From: Dichotomocladium elegans
Taxonomy: Eukaryota; Mucoromycota; Mucoromycetes; Mucorales; Lichtheimiaceae
Reading direction: 5' to 3'
Assembly: GCA_025716815.1 (NCBI GenBank)
Contig: JAIXMN010000017.1
Location: 248,001 to 312,000, forward strand
Length of the DNA stretch: 64,000 bases
Numbering within the stretch: position 1 is the first letter of the stretch; each line of letters starts with the position of its first letter. A program made the translations under genes and the position numbers. Below, in pieces: positions 36,273 through 46,416 of the stretch. The notes beneath the pieces are model-generated. The model saw nothing but the letters and a program-made list of their open reading frames with translations. It was not told the DNA's origin and did no database searches.

Positions 36273-39200
36273 ATGTCACAGCTTCCAGATACCCTTCCTG
36301 TTATCCCGCTCGAAAACAAGGTGCTCTTGCCCGCAGTGGTCTTGAAGATCACCATGCGGGGTAGAGATGCCTCTGTATTAACTCGCCGTCATTTCCGGGC
36401 GGCAGATCAGCGCAAAGGTGCCCATCTCGTCTGCATTCCTTTAAAGTCACTGCCTGGCGAAACCAGCGCCAACAAACCTTCTGAAGAAAAAGCAATTGTT
36501 GTTGTGCGCAAGACCAACAGCAACAGACAAGCCAAAGACAACGACCCGCAACAGCATGACGGACTCGAGCCGGGACTGGTCAAGGAAGGAGATAAGGAGC
36601 GGCTCCACGACTACGGTTGCGCAGCACGCATTCTCCGCGTCCAGCGATCGGGCCTTGGTGTAGTGTCTATCTTTCTTGAGGGCGTGGCCCGTGTACAGGT
36701 GAAAGACATCACGTATGAGGACAACAGCAGCAGCATCCTGCTCGCAAGAGTCAACTACATTGAGAAACCACCCAAGGAAATCAAGGCTGATGATCTTCAG
36801 CACCGAGACGAGACGATCGCTTTCAAGGCTCTATGTCGCGAGTTCCTGACCAAGATGCGAGAACTCCAAATGCCTGACTCGCTTCTTGAGCAGCTGGGGA
36901 AGCTCATCGACAATGTCTCCCCCGTTGTTTTGGCCGATATGCTTGTATCCATCATTGAGACCTCGTTTGAAGAGAAACTCTGGATGCTTCAGAACGCGGA
37001 CGTTAAAGAGCGCTTGGCCAAAATGACCGAGTGGATGACCAGGCAGCTTCATGTATGTCATCCAGACTGCACCATGATAAATACATGCATATACCCCAAA
37101 GGCTCACCTAAGTCTTTTTAACGCAGGTCCTCAAGATTTCTGAGCAGATACACTCAAGCATAGAAGGCAAACTCAGCAAGAGTCAGCGTGAATTCTATCT
37201 CCGACAGCAGGTAAAAAGAAAAGCGTCTTTGCTTACGTAAATCGTAATTACTAATATGCGTGAGAACGACTAAATCCTAGTTGGAGGCCATCAAGAGGGA
37301 GCTAGGCGAAAGTGAAGGTAGCGGCGGAGAAAAGGACGAGGACGATGTGGCCCAGCTGAACCGCCGCCTGACGGAAGCGGATCTGCCACAGGAAGCTGCC
37401 ACTGTCGCCCAAAGAGAACTCAAACGTCTCAAGAAATTACAGCCATCTTCAAGCGAGTGGGGTGTCATTCGCAATTATTTAGAGCTTATGGCAGACCTTC
37501 CGTGGTCCAAAAAGTCAGACGAGGTGATTGACATACACCGAGCCAAGGAGCAGCTTGAGAATGACCACTTTGGGTACGTTTTTTTCTGGTTTTTTTTTTT
37601 TGGCATGTAAAGAGACGGGTCCTCAAGCAGACTTGGTTAGACTGGACCACGTTAAGAAGAGAATCATCGAGTATCTTTCTGTCATCAAAATCAAAGGTGA
37701 TCTCAAGGCACCCATTATCTGCCTTGTTGGTCCAGTAAGTCGGAAAGAAAATGCAACTTGCACATCTAGAATCCTTATCGACCGCTGGCAATGATAGCCG
37801 GGCGTAGGTAAAACATCCCTTGGACGATCCATTGCCACTGCATTGTCCCGTGAATTCCACAGAATTTCATTGGGTGGCGTACGCGACGAGGCTGACATGC
37901 GGTAAGTCTAGTTGTCGCCTTTTTTAAACTGTATACACGATCACTTACCAGAACCCGAAGAGGTCATCGGCGTACATATGTTGGTGCTATGCCAGGTCTC
38001 ATCATTCAGGGATTGCGTAAAGTGGGGGTGAACAATCCCCTCTTTCTGTTAGGTAGCGTGGGATTGAATGGCAGGAGAGCGGATCCAATGCTGACAGAAA
38101 GACTTTCTTTCCTCTCGAAGATGAGGTCGACAAGCTGGTTAATTCTACGTATTATGGTGATCCTGCCGCAGCGCTTCTGGAAGTCCTCGATCCGGAGCAG
38201 AATAACACATTTTCGGATCACTATCTCAATGTCCCCTTCGATCTATCCAACGTTCTCTTCATTGCTACCGCCAATTCACTTGATACGATACCCGGTCCTC
38301 TCCTCGACCGAATGGAAGTCATCCAATTGAATGGATACACCTTTGAGGAGAAGCTCCACATTGCCCGCTCCCACCTTTTACCGAAGCAAATCAAAGCACA
38401 CGGCCTCGATGTCGACCAGGTAACCATTGCTGACGAGGTATTGCTTAAGATTGCCGAGAACTACACGCGCGAAAGCGGTGTACGTACTCTGGAGCGCACC
38501 ATTGCATCGGTAGTTCGAGCAAAGTGTGTCGAGATTGCGGACAAACAGGAGTTGAACGAGATGGGCAAGTACATTCCACAAGTCAAGCTATCTGACCTCG
38601 AAGAGATTCTTGGTGTAAGTGTTGTTTGATGGAGGGGAAGGGAAATATTCCGTACTAAGCAGTAAGGCGTTGCACGTGTTTGACACACGCACAAACGCGC
38701 ACACACACGCCAGATTCCAACCTTTGAAAAGGAGGTTGCGGAGCGAGAGCCCTATCCGGGTGTGGTGACGGGTCTCGCCTACTCTGGGAGCGGTAATGGT
38801 GGCATCCTCTTTGTGGAAGCGACCAAAATGCCTGGAAAGGGCGATTTGCAGCTTACAGGTTCAAAGGATGCACGAGCGTTACGCAGGGCAGAAGAAGAAA
38901 AGGCTAAAACGTGAGTGTCTGTGACAGGTTCGTTGGGGGATGTCATCAAGGAATCCGCACAGATCGCGCTTACGTGGGTCAAGGCGCACGCCTATGCGCT
39001 GAAGATTGCACCGACAAAATACACAAACATTGTGGAGAATTACGACATCCACATTCATTTCCCCGGGGGCGCTGTGCCAAAGGATGGTCCTAGCGCAGGT
39101 GTGACTCTGGTGAGCGCCCTCGTGTCTCTCTTTTCTGGCTACTGTGTCAAGCCGACGACGGCCATGACGGGCGAAGTCTCGCTTCGTGGTCAGGTGCTGC

Positions 39201-39433
39201 CTGTGGGCGGTATCAAGGAAAAGGTCATCTCAGCACACAGGGCAGGTATCCGCAAGATCATCATGCCTCAGAGGAATCGTAAAGATGTCGAGGCCGATGT
39301 TCCCCAGAGCGTGAAGCAGGATATCAAGTTTGTCTATGCAAAGACGATCTGGGATGTCCTCGAGTCGGCTCTGGAGTTAAACGAAGATACGACGGAGAAG
39401 TGGTCTGTGCGGGCATTGGAGAGCCATCTGTAG
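36273..39433 (+). CDS. LONP2: Peroxisomal Lon protease
   Basis: Nine exons (36273-37052, 37127-37210, 37281-37573, 37641-37734, 37798-37901, 37961-38052, 38121-38614, 38714-38858, 38928-39433) give 863 residues, in line with peroxisomal rather than mitochondrial Lon. Order: N-terminal substrate domain ([17 protein letters not shown]), a long helix with [20 protein letters not shown]+ domain with Walker A GPPGVGKTS split by an intron and Walker B LFLLDEVDKL, and the C-terminal serine protease with catalytic Ser in PKDGPSAGV and Lys in GGIKEKV. No presequence is present and the last residues are SHL, a peroxisomal targeting signal type 1. The enzyme clears damaged matrix proteins and helps process imported ones. 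The last intron (38859-38927) has a weak gttcaa donor, but the conserved [11 protein letters not shown] requires it. Confidence 0.93.
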
Positions 39434-40110
39434 AAGAATATCTTTCCCCCCCTCACCCGGGGAATCCCCTCCCCATTTGTACAGTTCGCAACATATATGT
39501 CCTCAATCAATGCATCTATACAATGCACTTACTCTCCCAAGCATCATGAATGTCCCTTCCTTATACGCCCATTACCGACGTAGGACAACACCGGGCGATC
39601 TCAGTAGAGATTCTCGATCGTCTGCGCGCCCACGTGACGCGACATGGCCGCGTGTGTACCCGTATCTTCCACCCAGAAGATGGCTGGCATTATTATTATT
39701 GGGGGGAGGGGGCGCGGGTTGAGGCTGATGTCTTGGATCCAGTGTATGACCCCAAATCAATGTTGCACTGAAAAAAAAAAGAGAGGGGACCCTGATCAAA
39801 TGAAGAATGAGCTTTAAGACGGGGATACGGGAGCCGGATGGGGCTAGGGGCGCGAGTGGTGGCAGAAAAAATCCCACACTTGAGGAGCGAAACAATACCT
39901 GATCAAGCAATGCACAAAGACAAGGAACTGCAGTCTTATTCTTTTGTATACACCTATGCAACGCGCAGTCTGAAAACAAGATGGGGCGGAACGGGAAGAG
40001 GAGAAGGGCGGCGAGGGAATATAAAAAGTGGTGGTGAATCCTATGAGAACCAAAATGAAAAAATTGTTCACATATGGAATTGTCGTATCCACACGTAAAA
40101 AGATGTCAAC
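39434..40110. other. Spacer downstream of LONP2
   Basis: No gene recognised. The stretch has C-rich and A-rich homopolymers (about 39446-39456, 39771-39780), an att run at 39690-39702, and short overlapping frames on both strands. It includes the LONP2 3-prime UTR. Confidence 0.35.
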
Positions 40111-40711
40111 ATAAAACACTCTGACGCACCAGCCCTGTCCACACCAGGCGTATCCAGATGTGCACATGGCGGAAAGATCGGTGGTGCGCCTGGAGCAAGA
40201 ATAGAGAACGCCAAAAAGCACATCGGGGGGAGAGGAGGGGCAAAATGGTGGGCACGAAGCCCGCAAAAGGTGGGCCTGCGGCAATGCACACCGTGTGATC
40301 GCGGGAAAAGGAAGACGACAGAAAAAAAAAAAAAGAGAGAGAGAGTGAGAGCACCTGCCATAGAAGCAACGCCGAAGCGATGACAAAGACAGGAACAGGC
40401 AAGACGCAATAAAACAGCAGGGAAATCGCAGCCCCCACCGGATGACGCGATTCCGTTTCGGCCTCTCTTCCATGGCTCATAAAGTTACGGGTAAGGGTGG
40501 GTCAGTCACAAAGGACAGAAGGTGTTAGATTCGAATAACAAGCAAGTCGATATAAAGATTCATACCGGATAACCCATGCAAGAGATGCCAAGGAAGGATT
40601 TGATAAAGAGGACGACGCTGCTTGCTTATCAGACCGCCGCTTTTTGCAGACAAGTTTAAACGGACCCTTTGGGTTTTTTTTCGTACTATCATCAGGATGA
40701 CTCGGTCGCAA
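40111..40711 (-). CDS. Possible small single-pass membrane protein embedded in repeat copy 3
   Basis: A tentative three-exon reading on the minus strand starts at 40711 (MRPSHPDDSTKKN, Lys-rich), crosses an intron with donor CG/gtatga near 40563 and acceptor atgag near 40474, and gives a membrane helix (AISLLFYCVLPVPVFVIASA). A donor ggcag/gtgctc near 40353 can then join to an acceptor gctccag near 40190, reading AHHRSFRHVHIWIRLVW to a stop near 40107. The result is about 115 residues. The last two exons overlap a repeat also present near the window start, so this may be transposon-derived and not a host gene. No family recognised. Confidence 0.28.
40133..40480 (-). repeat. Diverged repeat element, copy 3
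   Basis: The reverse complement matches the element at 165-487, best over gctcc-ggcgcaccaccgatc and ggatacgcctggtgtgg. It shares gagccatggaagag with 920-1133. Unlike the other two copies it contains a (ct)n/T13 tract in the middle. It lies on the same strand as, and downstream of, the repeat motif at 41374-41437, which reproduces the motif-then-element order seen at the window start. Confidence 0.55.
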
Positions 40712-41114
40712 AGTATTGCATCAAGGGCGCTACAATGTATCGGGATGTGGCAGACAAAGTGACATTGTTTGATTACGAGGCACCAAGGGAGTCTGTGTTG
40801 TTGTGCGCCATGGGCTGCGTATCAAAACCGCCACTGCATCAAAGCTCGCTATCATCTGTTTTGCTGACGAGTTGTTCTATACAATCAGACAAGTGTCCAT
40901 TCACCCGTCCTAGTTATAGAATCCATTTCTTCGCTTTATCCGAGATCCGATCTAATACTGCATCATTGCATATAGGAATAATGCTCTTTGTATCTCAACA
41001 GTACCTACGCATATCCAAAGAAATATGGGCTCCGGTATCTTCTCGTATTCACTTTTCCCCCTCCCTTTTAGCATATTCATATCCATAGCATACACTGATG
41101 GTCTCTGTGGAATC

Positions 41115-41355
41115 ATCACATAGTTTCCACGAATCCCTCGAATTCGCTCAGCTTTAGATTATTCGATGCTTCATTGATTCGGGTCATTGATGCCTCACTT
41201 TTCAAGAACCTATTACGTTTTACTTTACTTTTCACAATCTACCAGAACTGTTCAATAGGATTGGGTTTCATGCAAATGGGATAGAAGATACGCGCATCGA
41301 TATCCCCGAGACTCGATGTATTTAGAGATGGATTTGTGCGACATCTTTCGCCGTG
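41115..41355 (-). pseudogene. Tc1/mariner-type transposase C-terminal relic
   Basis: On the minus strand, fragments of the DDE transposase C-terminus are readable in two frames: SKYIESRGYRCAYL in one, then KPNPIEQFW in another, followed directly by a stop and then VKSKVKRNRFLKSEASM and further residues to a tandem stop. One frame change and one in-frame stop make it non-functional. NPIEQFW is the conserved sequence around the last catalytic acid in Tc1/mariner/IS630 enzymes. The 5-prime part of the gene is absent; it is replaced upstream by the repeat motif at 41374-41437. It belongs to the same family as the relic at the window end. Confidence 0.8.
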
Positions 41356-41373
41356 CATGCGACTTTTGCTTTT

Positions 41374-41437
41374 GTCATCATGCGTAAATATTTCTGGGCA
41401 AAACGCGACTTCTATTTTTGTGATCTTGCGACTTCAG
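41374..41437 (-). repeat. Dispersed repeat motif, copy C
   Basis: The reverse complement aligns with 781-822 over ctgaagtcgcaagatcacaa and with 66-110 over the gcgttttgcccagaaatatt part. Further gcgactt octamer-like units occur at about 41360 and 41450. It starts 55 bp downstream of the PAQR stop codon and abuts the mariner relic, so it may mark the end of an inserted element. Confidence 0.6.
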
Positions 41438-41491
41438 AACTGCTAGGACGCGACTTCAGCTGTGGGAAAACGGGAATATTTCAGGGACATT

Positions 41492-42960
41492 TTAGGTTGT
41501 ACAGCCAAATTCCTCGCGATGCTTGTAAAAGTGGAGCGACGCAATATAGTGGAACTGGTAATGGTGCAATAGGATCAGATTTCCTTCTCGTCTGCAAAGT
41601 GTATCAGGTAATTACTTACGTATATCCCAAAGCATACGAAAACATGCCAAATAGCATGACTTGTCATGCCCGCAAAATCAAAGCGTCCGGGATAGAATTT
41701 TTCTGGGAATCGATTCGCGTCTAGCAGGACTGTATGGTAAGTAACATCCGTTGCGGACTTTTTTTTTCGTGCTTACAAAAAATGACGCCAAGAAGATACA
41801 TGGAGACACTGACTAGAAGCCACTGTAAGAATTTGATGGTTGGCCAAAAGCCATTAAGTATGATGAGATGGACTACAGGGACAACGGAAGAGAAGGCAAG
41901 AGCAAGGAAGACGGAGATGCGAATCGGGCGAAAAGCCTTCGTGTCCCAGCGCGGATTGAATGGCAGGATCACGCCAAAGCTGCTGACGATACCGGTGAAA
42001 ATCATGTATCGAGTCCGTGCTACTGGCCGGCAGTAGAAGCCATAAAACTCGGTCACCAGGACTGAGGCAGCAATCAGGAATGCGATGCCAATGTAGTCGA
42101 GTGTCGCTGCAAACGTCTTATGTTTGGAATGGCAGATATAGGTATGATAGAATGATGAACACAAGAGGCATTTTATGGCGGCAATGCAAAATGTCGCAAA
42201 GATCGTGCGGTCGCTGATGGATGCCTCGGGAAAGTAACTCTAATTTGATTGGGTCAGAAAGGAAGAGTAAAGCATAATCCCGCCCAGGCATAATTCGACT
42301 CACGTTGAATGTGGATACGCTGAAATAGGAAAAAAAGATGAAGCCTAAGAGATGGCTCCATATATTAAGTGTCTCGTTGTGAAGCATAAAAATAGAACGG
42401 AGACAGTCGCGATGGGTTTCATAAAAACGATAACTAGATGGAAACAGGCCCTGATCAGCGGTTGTTTTTCGATGCTGTTTGTTGGGGAGGTGCGGGATAC
42501 GGAATAATAGGGGGGCCAAATAATCGAAAACATATGTTGTCCTCACTCACCCCGTCAGCACATATTCGTTTTCCTGCCATTCTTTAGGTAATTCGTGATA
42601 GCAAAGAAGTCGTTGTGCACCAATGACGGCTAGCTTCGCAGTATCCCAACTGTCGTGAACCTGGTCGTCAACGTACTGGAGGAAAACGTGGGTCGGAGAT
42701 GGATCGTCAATGTCGATCGTCGAGTCGGGGGGGTACGACGTGCATTCTATTTTTTCTGAGAGTGTCATGGGCGTTGCGGTGATGGACGACGTTGAATGAG
42801 ATCGACCGCGAGTGCGAGGAGAAGTGAAAAAAGATCCAGTTGAGGAAGAGGAAGATGATGTGGATAGCGCGGTACAAGGTTGATATAGCGAATGTCGGCG
42901 CATAAGCAAAGCCGCAGTGCCTGACCCGGTTTCTGTGACACTGTTTAGCTCCACCTCCAT
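41492..42960 (-). CDS. PAQR-family (adiponectin/progestin receptor, Izh-like) membrane protein
   Basis: Five exons (42960-42551, 42433-42304, 42239-41777, 41720-41620, 41554-41492) close to 388 residues. The first 130 or so residues are Ser/Thr-rich and cytosolic. The core has the PAQR hallmarks: GYRFYETHRDCLRSIFMLHN, ETLNIWSHLLGF, SSFYHTYICHS, LDYIGIAFLI and GMTSHAIWHVFVCFGIYFH, with the three histidines (SxxxH and HxxxH) that hold the zinc ion in the seven-helix ceramidase-like fold. Fungal Izh proteins influence zinc and sterol homeostasis, and some sense plant osmotin. The short last exon with HYIASLHFYKHREEFGC restores the usual end. The tract after the stop is transposon debris. Divergent from the Tem1/Spg1 gene with 423 bp between starts. 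Confidence 0.92.
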
Positions 42961-43383
42961 GTGGCTGAAGCGACGATGTAGAAAGGGAAAGGGAAGGAGG
43001 AAGAGGGAAAAGAAAAAGGAAGAAAAGGGTGAAGAAACGTTTCTTAGGGAAAAGATTCCGGGTCAAGTAACTCGTTGATCTTTTAAAGTACCGGCCCTCG
43101 ACTGGCGGATGCAGACGCAGACAAGACCAAGTCGGTCGGTTGGTCGGTTGGTCGGTCGTGCTCATGCTTTACCGCATTGGGGGAGGGAGAATGAGGAGGA
43201 TCATGGAAGTCACACAGGTCGATCTGCTGGGCACACTGTATCACTCGTACCTGCATGAGCGTCATTGTTTGATCCATGCTTCATTATAATCCATCATCCT
43301 TATGTGTCGAATTCCTATCCTAATTAAGTGCCTTCTCTTGCTGTCCTCTGTCTTTCTCTTGTTCGTTCTTCTTTTTATTTCTC
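42961..43383. other. Divergent promoter spacer between PAQR and TEM1/SPG1 genes
   Basis: Purine-rich on the plus strand next to the PAQR start (gaaagggaaagggaaggagg, about 42981-43000), with a (ggtt/cggt) tetranucleotide run at 43133-43159. No open frame of note. Confidence 0.45.
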
Positions 43384-44559
43384 ATGACAAGCAGCTCGTC
43401 GGTTCACTCTCACGAAAGCGGTCCTTTAGATCAGCAACAGCAGCAACAACAAATGATGACCGAGAATGGAGTTCATTTGGCATCGACTGAAAAAAGCAGC
43501 GTGCCACGAAACTGGTTAGAGCGGGGGGGGGGAGTTTATCTTCAGGATTTGAGAAGAAAAAAAGACTCACATGGATGCCCACTTCCATCAGTATTGTTCT
43601 TAAAACAGGCATTGTAGGCGACACAAACATTGGCAAAACAAGTCTAATGGTCAAATATGCCGAGGGATGCTTCGATTCAGAATACATTCAGACCTTAGGT
43701 AAGAGAACTGAATTTGGACTGTCGGGGAGCGCGTGAGAACTTGCCCACACGTGCTTTGGCACAAAATGGAACGCGCATTTATAGATTCCATGGGCTAGGT
43801 GTTAACTTTATGGAGAAGTCTGTGGACATACGCGGTACAGAAATTACCTTTAGTATCTGGGATTTGGGAGGTATGTAGAAGTGCAAGTTCCTCTGTTTAC
43901 TGCTGCTTTTGTTGTTTTTGTTTTGGTTGTTGTTTCATTATTGCCCAAAACTACAAGCCATGGGCTGATTGTTCTGCTTATGAGAGCTTAGGCCAAAAAG
44001 AGTTCGTCAGTATGCTGCCACTTGTCTGCAACGATGCCGTGGCCATCTTATTTACATTTGACTTGACCCGCAAAGCAACGCTCAACAGCATCAAAGAGTG
44101 GTATCGTCAGGCACGCGGTCTGAATAAGGTAAAGGATGAAAAAAAAGAGGGTGTGCGCGCGCATTGTTACGAAAGCGGACCACGCAATCCAGAGCATTAA
44201 CACATTGTGATGACGTCAAATGGCTCAAGCGTGCAGTCCCGTTACTTGTTGGGACAAAATATGACGAGTTTGTCCGCCTCCCGGAGCAGGATCATGAGGA
44301 GATAACAAGACAGGTAAGAGTGACGGGGGAAATAGTGGGAGGCTAACCGTTGGACCAACGTTATGCTCACAAGACTATTATCCAGGCCCGCAAATTTGCC
44401 CGTGCCATGAAAGCTCCATTGGTGTTCTGTTCGACAGCAGCATCAATCAATGTGCAAAAGATATATAAGCTTGTCCTGGCCAAAGTATTTGACCTAAAAT
44501 GCACCATCCCGGAGATCACAGAAATCGGAGGTCCCATTGTTGAGTATCACTACTGTTGA
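43384..44559 (+). CDS. TEM1: Septum-promoting GTPase Tem1/Spg1
   Basis: Six exons (43384-43514, 43592-43698, 43799-43870, 43992-44128, 44230-44313, 44386-44559) give 234 residues. After a 40-residue Ser/Gln-rich extension come the Ras-like motifs: G1 [14 protein letters not shown], the [20 protein letters not shown] switch region, G3 WDLGGQKEF, G4 as LVGTKYDEF (the TKYD variant seen in this family in place of NKxD) and G5 [10 protein letters not shown]. There is no C-terminal prenylation cysteine box, as expected for Spg1/Tem1. This GTPase triggers the septation initiation/mitotic exit network at the spindle pole body through a Cdc7/Cdc15-type kinase. The first splice gives a Cys at the junction; all phases close. 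Confidence 0.93.
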
Positions 44560-46038
44560 CCTCTGCTTGTTCCCACTCATTTTAGGCATGATTTACAATA
44601 AATTCCGCATATGATCACGACTTGTAGTTAGGAAAGAGAGATTTTTACATTGGAGCAACACTCTTCCCCATGAATAATTCAGATAACTGTGCGAGTCTCA
44701 TGTTTTCTATCTAGCGATTATGCAGGAATGATAGATGGTGTGATACTTTTTCATGCCGAAGGCTATGCTATCATTATCGCTCATGCATCGTCTTACCGTT
44801 GAATAGATCACTTAAGTCGCTGTCTGCGGTGCTGCTGTCGATGCACATATCGGCTATCTTACATGATTACTTGCTGCCCATCGCTAACAGTTACAAATAT
44901 TAAGCGCTCAGATTCATAAAAACAGTGTTGCCTTGACAGTACTGTCAATTGCAAAGGTGCTTCCATACGGACAATGGTTTACAGCTACTGCTTTCATCGC
45001 TTGTGACAATTTTCACTGAATCTCGTTTACGATAACCGACCGCGCCACCAAACTTAGTTTATGGCAGATATTGCTACATTTAGCATATTCATGGGTAGAC
45101 AGAAGATCCATTTACGCATAGTGTATAATGCACCCATGCACATATGAATACGATCACTTTCGGTCTGGCTATTTAGTGAAGTGTAGATGATGTACTTATA
45201 TGATGCTACTTTATTAACTTTATATCCTTTCTATCCGTTTCTAAATATGCGTTGCATTCCTTTTATCAAACGACATGTAATGCGTATGCATGCTAAGTTG
45301 ACATAGTGCATGATTTCTTGGAACAGAGTGCAGATCACAGCGAGGGGCAAATGGATTTTTTGGCCCCTTTGATGATTGCGGCTTCTCAAAGCCCATTTAT
45401 TTGCGGAGCAAGGAACAAGCATACCCGCACGTGCGCGCGGAGTAGTCCCGCCAATGGATGATTATCAAAGATGCCCATGTAGCGATGATAATCCTCTTCC
45501 TTGCAATACTGTATTTTGACAGTAGAATCTCAAGCGAGGGGCTAAATTGATTTTCTATAAACGGTAAAAAAAATAAGTTGTTTAGCCTCGTCAGTTCACC
45601 TCCCGTTCAGCTGTCAAACGTCCTTATCTGTCATCACGAGACGAATACTTACAAGGTGCAGATTGTATGGGTTTTTGGATTCAGGACATTGATCAAGTTG
45701 ACCATAATATGTTCCCCATTTTCTTTTAGGAGTAGTGGCTTATTCAGTAGAGAGGTCATAAAGCCCAGCACCGTTGGAATCCGCATACTTCAAGGCCAGA
45801 GCTTTACGTTTTATTTCTGTGCTAGCGGGAAGCCAATGCTGTACTGCGCTGTATTACATAATATGCAATGTCCCAATTGAAGTGACACATGTTTCTTCAA
45901 AAACAAAGAATACAGTCTTGTGTTGATAATGATTAGATGTTTGCTAATGGATACAGACTTGAAGTACTCTACGCAAATCTCTATACTAGGAATTCTTACA
46001 TACTAAAAAGAACAACAGAATACAAAACTACATGCTCT
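44560..46038. other. AT-rich convergent spacer
   Basis: About 1.5 kb between the stops of the GTPase (+) and the barrel protein (-). Frames are short (for example 45578-45880 plus) with no domain. No tRNA-like cloverleaf or long inverted repeat was noticed. Confidence 0.4.
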
Positions 46039-46416
46039 TCATTCAAAAGTCCAATGGATCGAAACGCGGCCGGCGGCAGGATCACCAATTTGTTCGAATG
46101 CAGCCGGCGAAAAATCAATGTCGTTTTCTCCGCAGGCGGGGCAAGTGTCTACCACAGTGCAGGTGATCGAACCACGACTGCTCGTGGCCTTAATTCTCCG
46201 ACCGCAGGCACCGGATTGCATGTGCGAGAAACTCAGCGCCACCACCATATCTGAATCGACGCTCTCCATACCACAAGAGCCAAGTCCCACATTGAAGAAC
46301 GTGCCGTATCCCCAGTATTCTTTGCGGCGTTCCAGCGCCGGGAGAGCATCGATCGTTGCAGGCACCAGTGCCAATCCAAGGAGAAAAAATAAAGTAATGA
46401 AGGATCCGGCTTGCAT
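46039..46416 (-). CDS. Secreted double-psi beta-barrel (RlpA/expansin-like) protein
   Basis: This single-exon gene of 125 residues starts with a signal peptide (hydrophobic core FITLFFLLGLALVPA) cleaved near IDALPA. The mature domain has YWGYGTFFNVGLGSCG, HMQSGACGRRIKA, a central TVVDTCPACGENDIDFSPAAFE and a final GRVSIHWTF. These are the hallmarks of the small fungal double-psi barrels related to barwin, expansin and RlpA; the Asp in VDTCPACG and the D-F-S-P segment are the conserved parts. Six cysteines allow disulfides. Family members bind or loosen cell-wall polysaccharide; no catalytic activity is established for the fungal stand-alone form. The gene is complete. Confidence 0.88.
   Translation of the reverse strand: MQAGSFITLFFLLGLALVPATIDALPALERRKEYWGYGTFFNVGLGSCGMESVDSDMVVALSFSHMQSGACGRRIKATSSRGSITCTVVDTCPACGENDIDFSPAAFEQIGDPAAGRVSIHWTFE

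Noticed and set aside
39844..40473. 209-codon minus-strand frame as one unspliced protein
   Set aside because: It is low-complexity Ser/Phe/Arg-rich sequence running through polypyrimidine tracts and repeat copy 3, with no domain; a spliced reading is more plausible but is itself uncertain.
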